A stretch of 64,000 nucleotides of DNA. Source: Methanoregula sp. (GTDB lineage: Archaea; Halobacteriota; Methanomicrobia; Methanomicrobiales; Methanospirillaceae). The position numbers were made by a program, and so were the translations under genes. The stretch lies in the NCBI GenBank assembly GCA_028679075.1, contig JAJRCF010000001.1, forward strand, positions 248,001 to 312,000, read 5' to 3'. This document shows positions 62,560-64,000 of this stretch, one piece after another. Positions within the stretch are counted from its first letter, which is position 1, and every line of letters starts with the position of its first letter. The notes under the pieces are model-generated. The model was not told the origin of the DNA. It did no database searches and worked only from the letters and a program-made list of their open reading frames with translations.

Positions 62560-62742
62560 ATCGCAGAACCAGTCATGGTACCGGTCATCGCAATCCTTGT
62601 CGGGGCTCTCCTGATCGCGATCGGCATCACATCTGCACCCTCGCTCGCTCCCGGTATCGGGATCGTCCTTGGCATAGCGGGAGTTGCCACCGTCCTTGTC
62701 GGCATCATCATGCTCTTTGGCCTGGCACAGAAAAAAGAGTGA
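62560..62742 (+). CDS. Small two-helix membrane protein, possibly with an AUC start
   Basis: From the ATG at 62575 the product is 55 residues: two hydrophobic helices (about 3-21 and 27-48, rich in Gly, Ile and Val) separated by SAPSLAPG and ending in AQKKE. A full GGAGG (62547-62551) is 23 bases before that ATG but eight bases before an in-frame ATC at 62560, which would add IAEPV. A TATA-like CTTTAATTTTG lies near 62510. Function unknown; the frame is well supported by composition. Confidence 0.6.
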   Translation: MAEPVMVPVIAILVGALLIAIGITSAPSLAPGIGIVLGIAGVATVLVGIIMLFGLAQKKE

Positions 62743-62851
62743 CATACCGATCGTTTCTTTCACATACCCCGGTACGGTATCTGCCGGATGACAACCGGAT
62801 CACATTTTAACCCGGAACACCGACAATAAACCTGAGTGTGCGGTCCTGACC

Positions 62852-64000
62852 ATGAATGACGTATACCTTGTGGAGATCCGGCTCGGCAGGACCAAATGGC
62901 GGGTCAGGCAGACTGTTGTCTCCATTGCCAGGGCATACGGTATCGAACCCTTCATGGAACGGCACCCGCACGTGACGCTCTTTGGCCCCATGGAACTGCT
63001 GGAAGGCGTCAGCCAGCAGCAGCTCATCGATGCAATCGGTACCGTTGCATCGCACTTTGATCCTGTTCCGTTCACCCTTGACGGGTTTGAGAAGCGCGAA
63101 GGCATGCATGGCAGTGTTATTGCGTTTTCTGTCCGGCCATCCGACAGCCTGACGAGGCTGGTCGCGGAGATCGCCGGGGCATTGCTGCCAATCTCCCGCA
63201 GCCATAATGCATGGGACGACCGGCCGGAACTGAAATGGTACCATGTGACGGTTGCAAACCACCTTGATCAAAAGAAGGCGTCCGCAGTGTTCCAGGCCCT
63301 GCCGGGCCCGGATACCGATGATGGACAGTTAGCGCAATCCGGAGGATTCCTTTCCGGCCTCCGCACTTTTTTCCATTCATTCTTTAAATCCGCAGAGGCC
63401 CGGTATATCCGGCCCCTCCTCATTGACGAGACCGGGCTCCGGATCACCCTCATGCACGGGGAAGAGATCCTTGCCGAGTATGATCTCCTGGAAAAGCGGT
63501 GGCTGCATGACAACCACCGGCATGACAGCCGGTCCTGGCAGGAGACATTATCGCGGTTCCGGAAACATGCGGGATTCGAAGGTGCGGAACCCCGGAACCC
63601 CGGGCCCGGGGACACCCTCCTTATTGCCGACCTCCATCTCGGTCATGCGAACATCATCCGTTACTGTTCGAGACCGTTCCTCTTTTCCGATCCCGGTGAG
63701 ATGGACCGGGTCCTGGTCGCAAACTGGAATGCGTCGGTCCCGCCCGGCACCCGCATCTGCCATATCGGGGACCTGTGCCATGGCAGGACCGCCCGTCCCG
63801 AACAGGAATACCGGGAACAACTGAACGGAGATATTACATTCATTACCGGAAACCACGATGCTCCCGGGCCGGGGGCATGCTCCTCCACCATGATTGAACA
63901 TGCGGGGACGAGGTTCTGCCTTGTCCATGATCCTGCAGACGCCCCGGCAGCGTTTGACGGCTGGGTGGTCCACGGCCACCACCATAACAATGACCTCCGC
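62852..64000 (+). CDS. 2H-phosphoesterase fused to metallophosphoesterase (partial at window end)
   Basis: Open through the window edge: 383 codons without a stop. Residues about 1-130 form a 2H (LigT-like) fold with both HxT motifs (HPHVTLFGP and WYHVTVANH). A linker of about 110 residues, including a small beta segment (LLIDETGLRITLMHGEEIL), leads to a calcineurin-like metallophosphoesterase from about residue 255: ADLHLGH, IGDLCHG, ITGNHD and VHGHHH, the full metal set. The known activities (RNA 2',3'-cyclic phosphate or ligase-type ends; phosphodiesterase) suggest nucleic-acid end processing. Start by the ATG at 62852; the ribosome site is weak. Confidence 0.85.
   Translation, partial: MNDVYLVEIRLGRTKWRVRQTVVSIARAYGIEPFMERHPHVTLFGPMELLEGVSQQQLIDAIGTVASHFDPVPFTLDGFEKREGMHGSVIAFSVRPSDSLTRLVAEIAGALLPISRSHNAWDDRPELKWYHVTVANHLDQKKASAVFQALPGPDTDDGQLAQSGGFLSGLRTFFHSFFKSAEARYIRPLLIDETGLRITLMHGEEILAEYDLLEKRWLHDNHRHDSRSWQETLSRFRKHAGFEGAEPRNPGPGDTLLIADLHLGHANIIRYCSRPFLFSDPGEMDRVLVANWNASVPPGTRICHIGDLCHGRTARPEQEYREQLNGDITFITGNHDAPGPGACSSTMIEHAGTRFCLVHDPADAPAAFDGWVVHGHHHNNDLR

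Overview
The window looks like a chromosomal segment of a hydrogenotrophic methanogen of the order Methanomicrobiales, most likely near Methanoregula. This is an inference from several things: the surface proteins (Thr/Pro-rich, PEGA and COG1361 types), a TATA-binding protein gene, archaeal TATA boxes, pyruvoyl arginine decarboxylase, 6-phospho-3-hexuloisomerase, HypD, a CfbB/CbiA amidotransferase and tRNA genes without an encoded CCA. The DNA is mostly GC-rich. A clearly AT-rich patch lies at about 34.4-36.6 kb.

Layout. 0-9.3 kb: the end of a surface protein, an aldehyde dehydrogenase, malic enzyme, an ECF vitamin/amino-acid transporter operon (S component, fused double ATPase, T component) behind a 7-6-7 inverted repeat, tRNA-Arg(GCG), a lipoprotein and a COG1361 surface protein. 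9.3-20 kb: housekeeping genes (a,c-diamide synthase, ilvD, a DUF4013-like membrane protein, purH), the bacterial-type heat-shock operon grpE-dnaK-dnaJ and a Trm-G10-like methyltransferase. 20-32.7 kb: three copies of an exact 20-bp repeat, a membrane-anchored TPR protein and a convergent 3806-residue protein made almost only of 34-residue TPR units (about 112). 32.7-36.7 kb: an aminotransferase, a highly organised repeat array (25-bp units in groups of four, super-period about 140 bp), then AT-rich small genes (zinc-ribbon membrane protein, orphan HicB, lipoprotein) and tRNA-Thr(GGT).

36.8-52.7 kb: a TIM-barrel protein, MscS, hypD, a two-gene unit coupling a secreted HEXXH protein to a membrane-tethered receiver domain, tRNA-Arg(CCG), a TBP paralogue, and an ABC exporter followed by a 48-residue Cys/Trp-rich peptide gene with a perfect Shine-Dalgarno and its own terminator. 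These are followed by an M42 peptidase/aminotransferase/hxlB operon, a Dam-type methylase with a GIY-YIG-like neighbour, an ACT-ACT-metallo-beta-lactamase fusion and a PEGA surface protein. 52.8-61 kb: one tightly packed operon, acsB-acsD-acsC-acsV-MetE-like-cooC, of bacterial Wood-Ljungdahl type and without a CO dehydrogenase gene. 61-64 kb: arginine decarboxylase, a HAD phosphatase, a small membrane protein and a 2H-phosphoesterase/metallophosphoesterase fusion that runs off the window.

The strongest candidates for something new are the giant all-TPR protein, the acs operon with its core methionine-synthase-like gene, the exporter-plus-small-peptide pair, and the repeat array at 34.4-34.8 kb. 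Function names come from motif and family recognition by eye; no database search was run.
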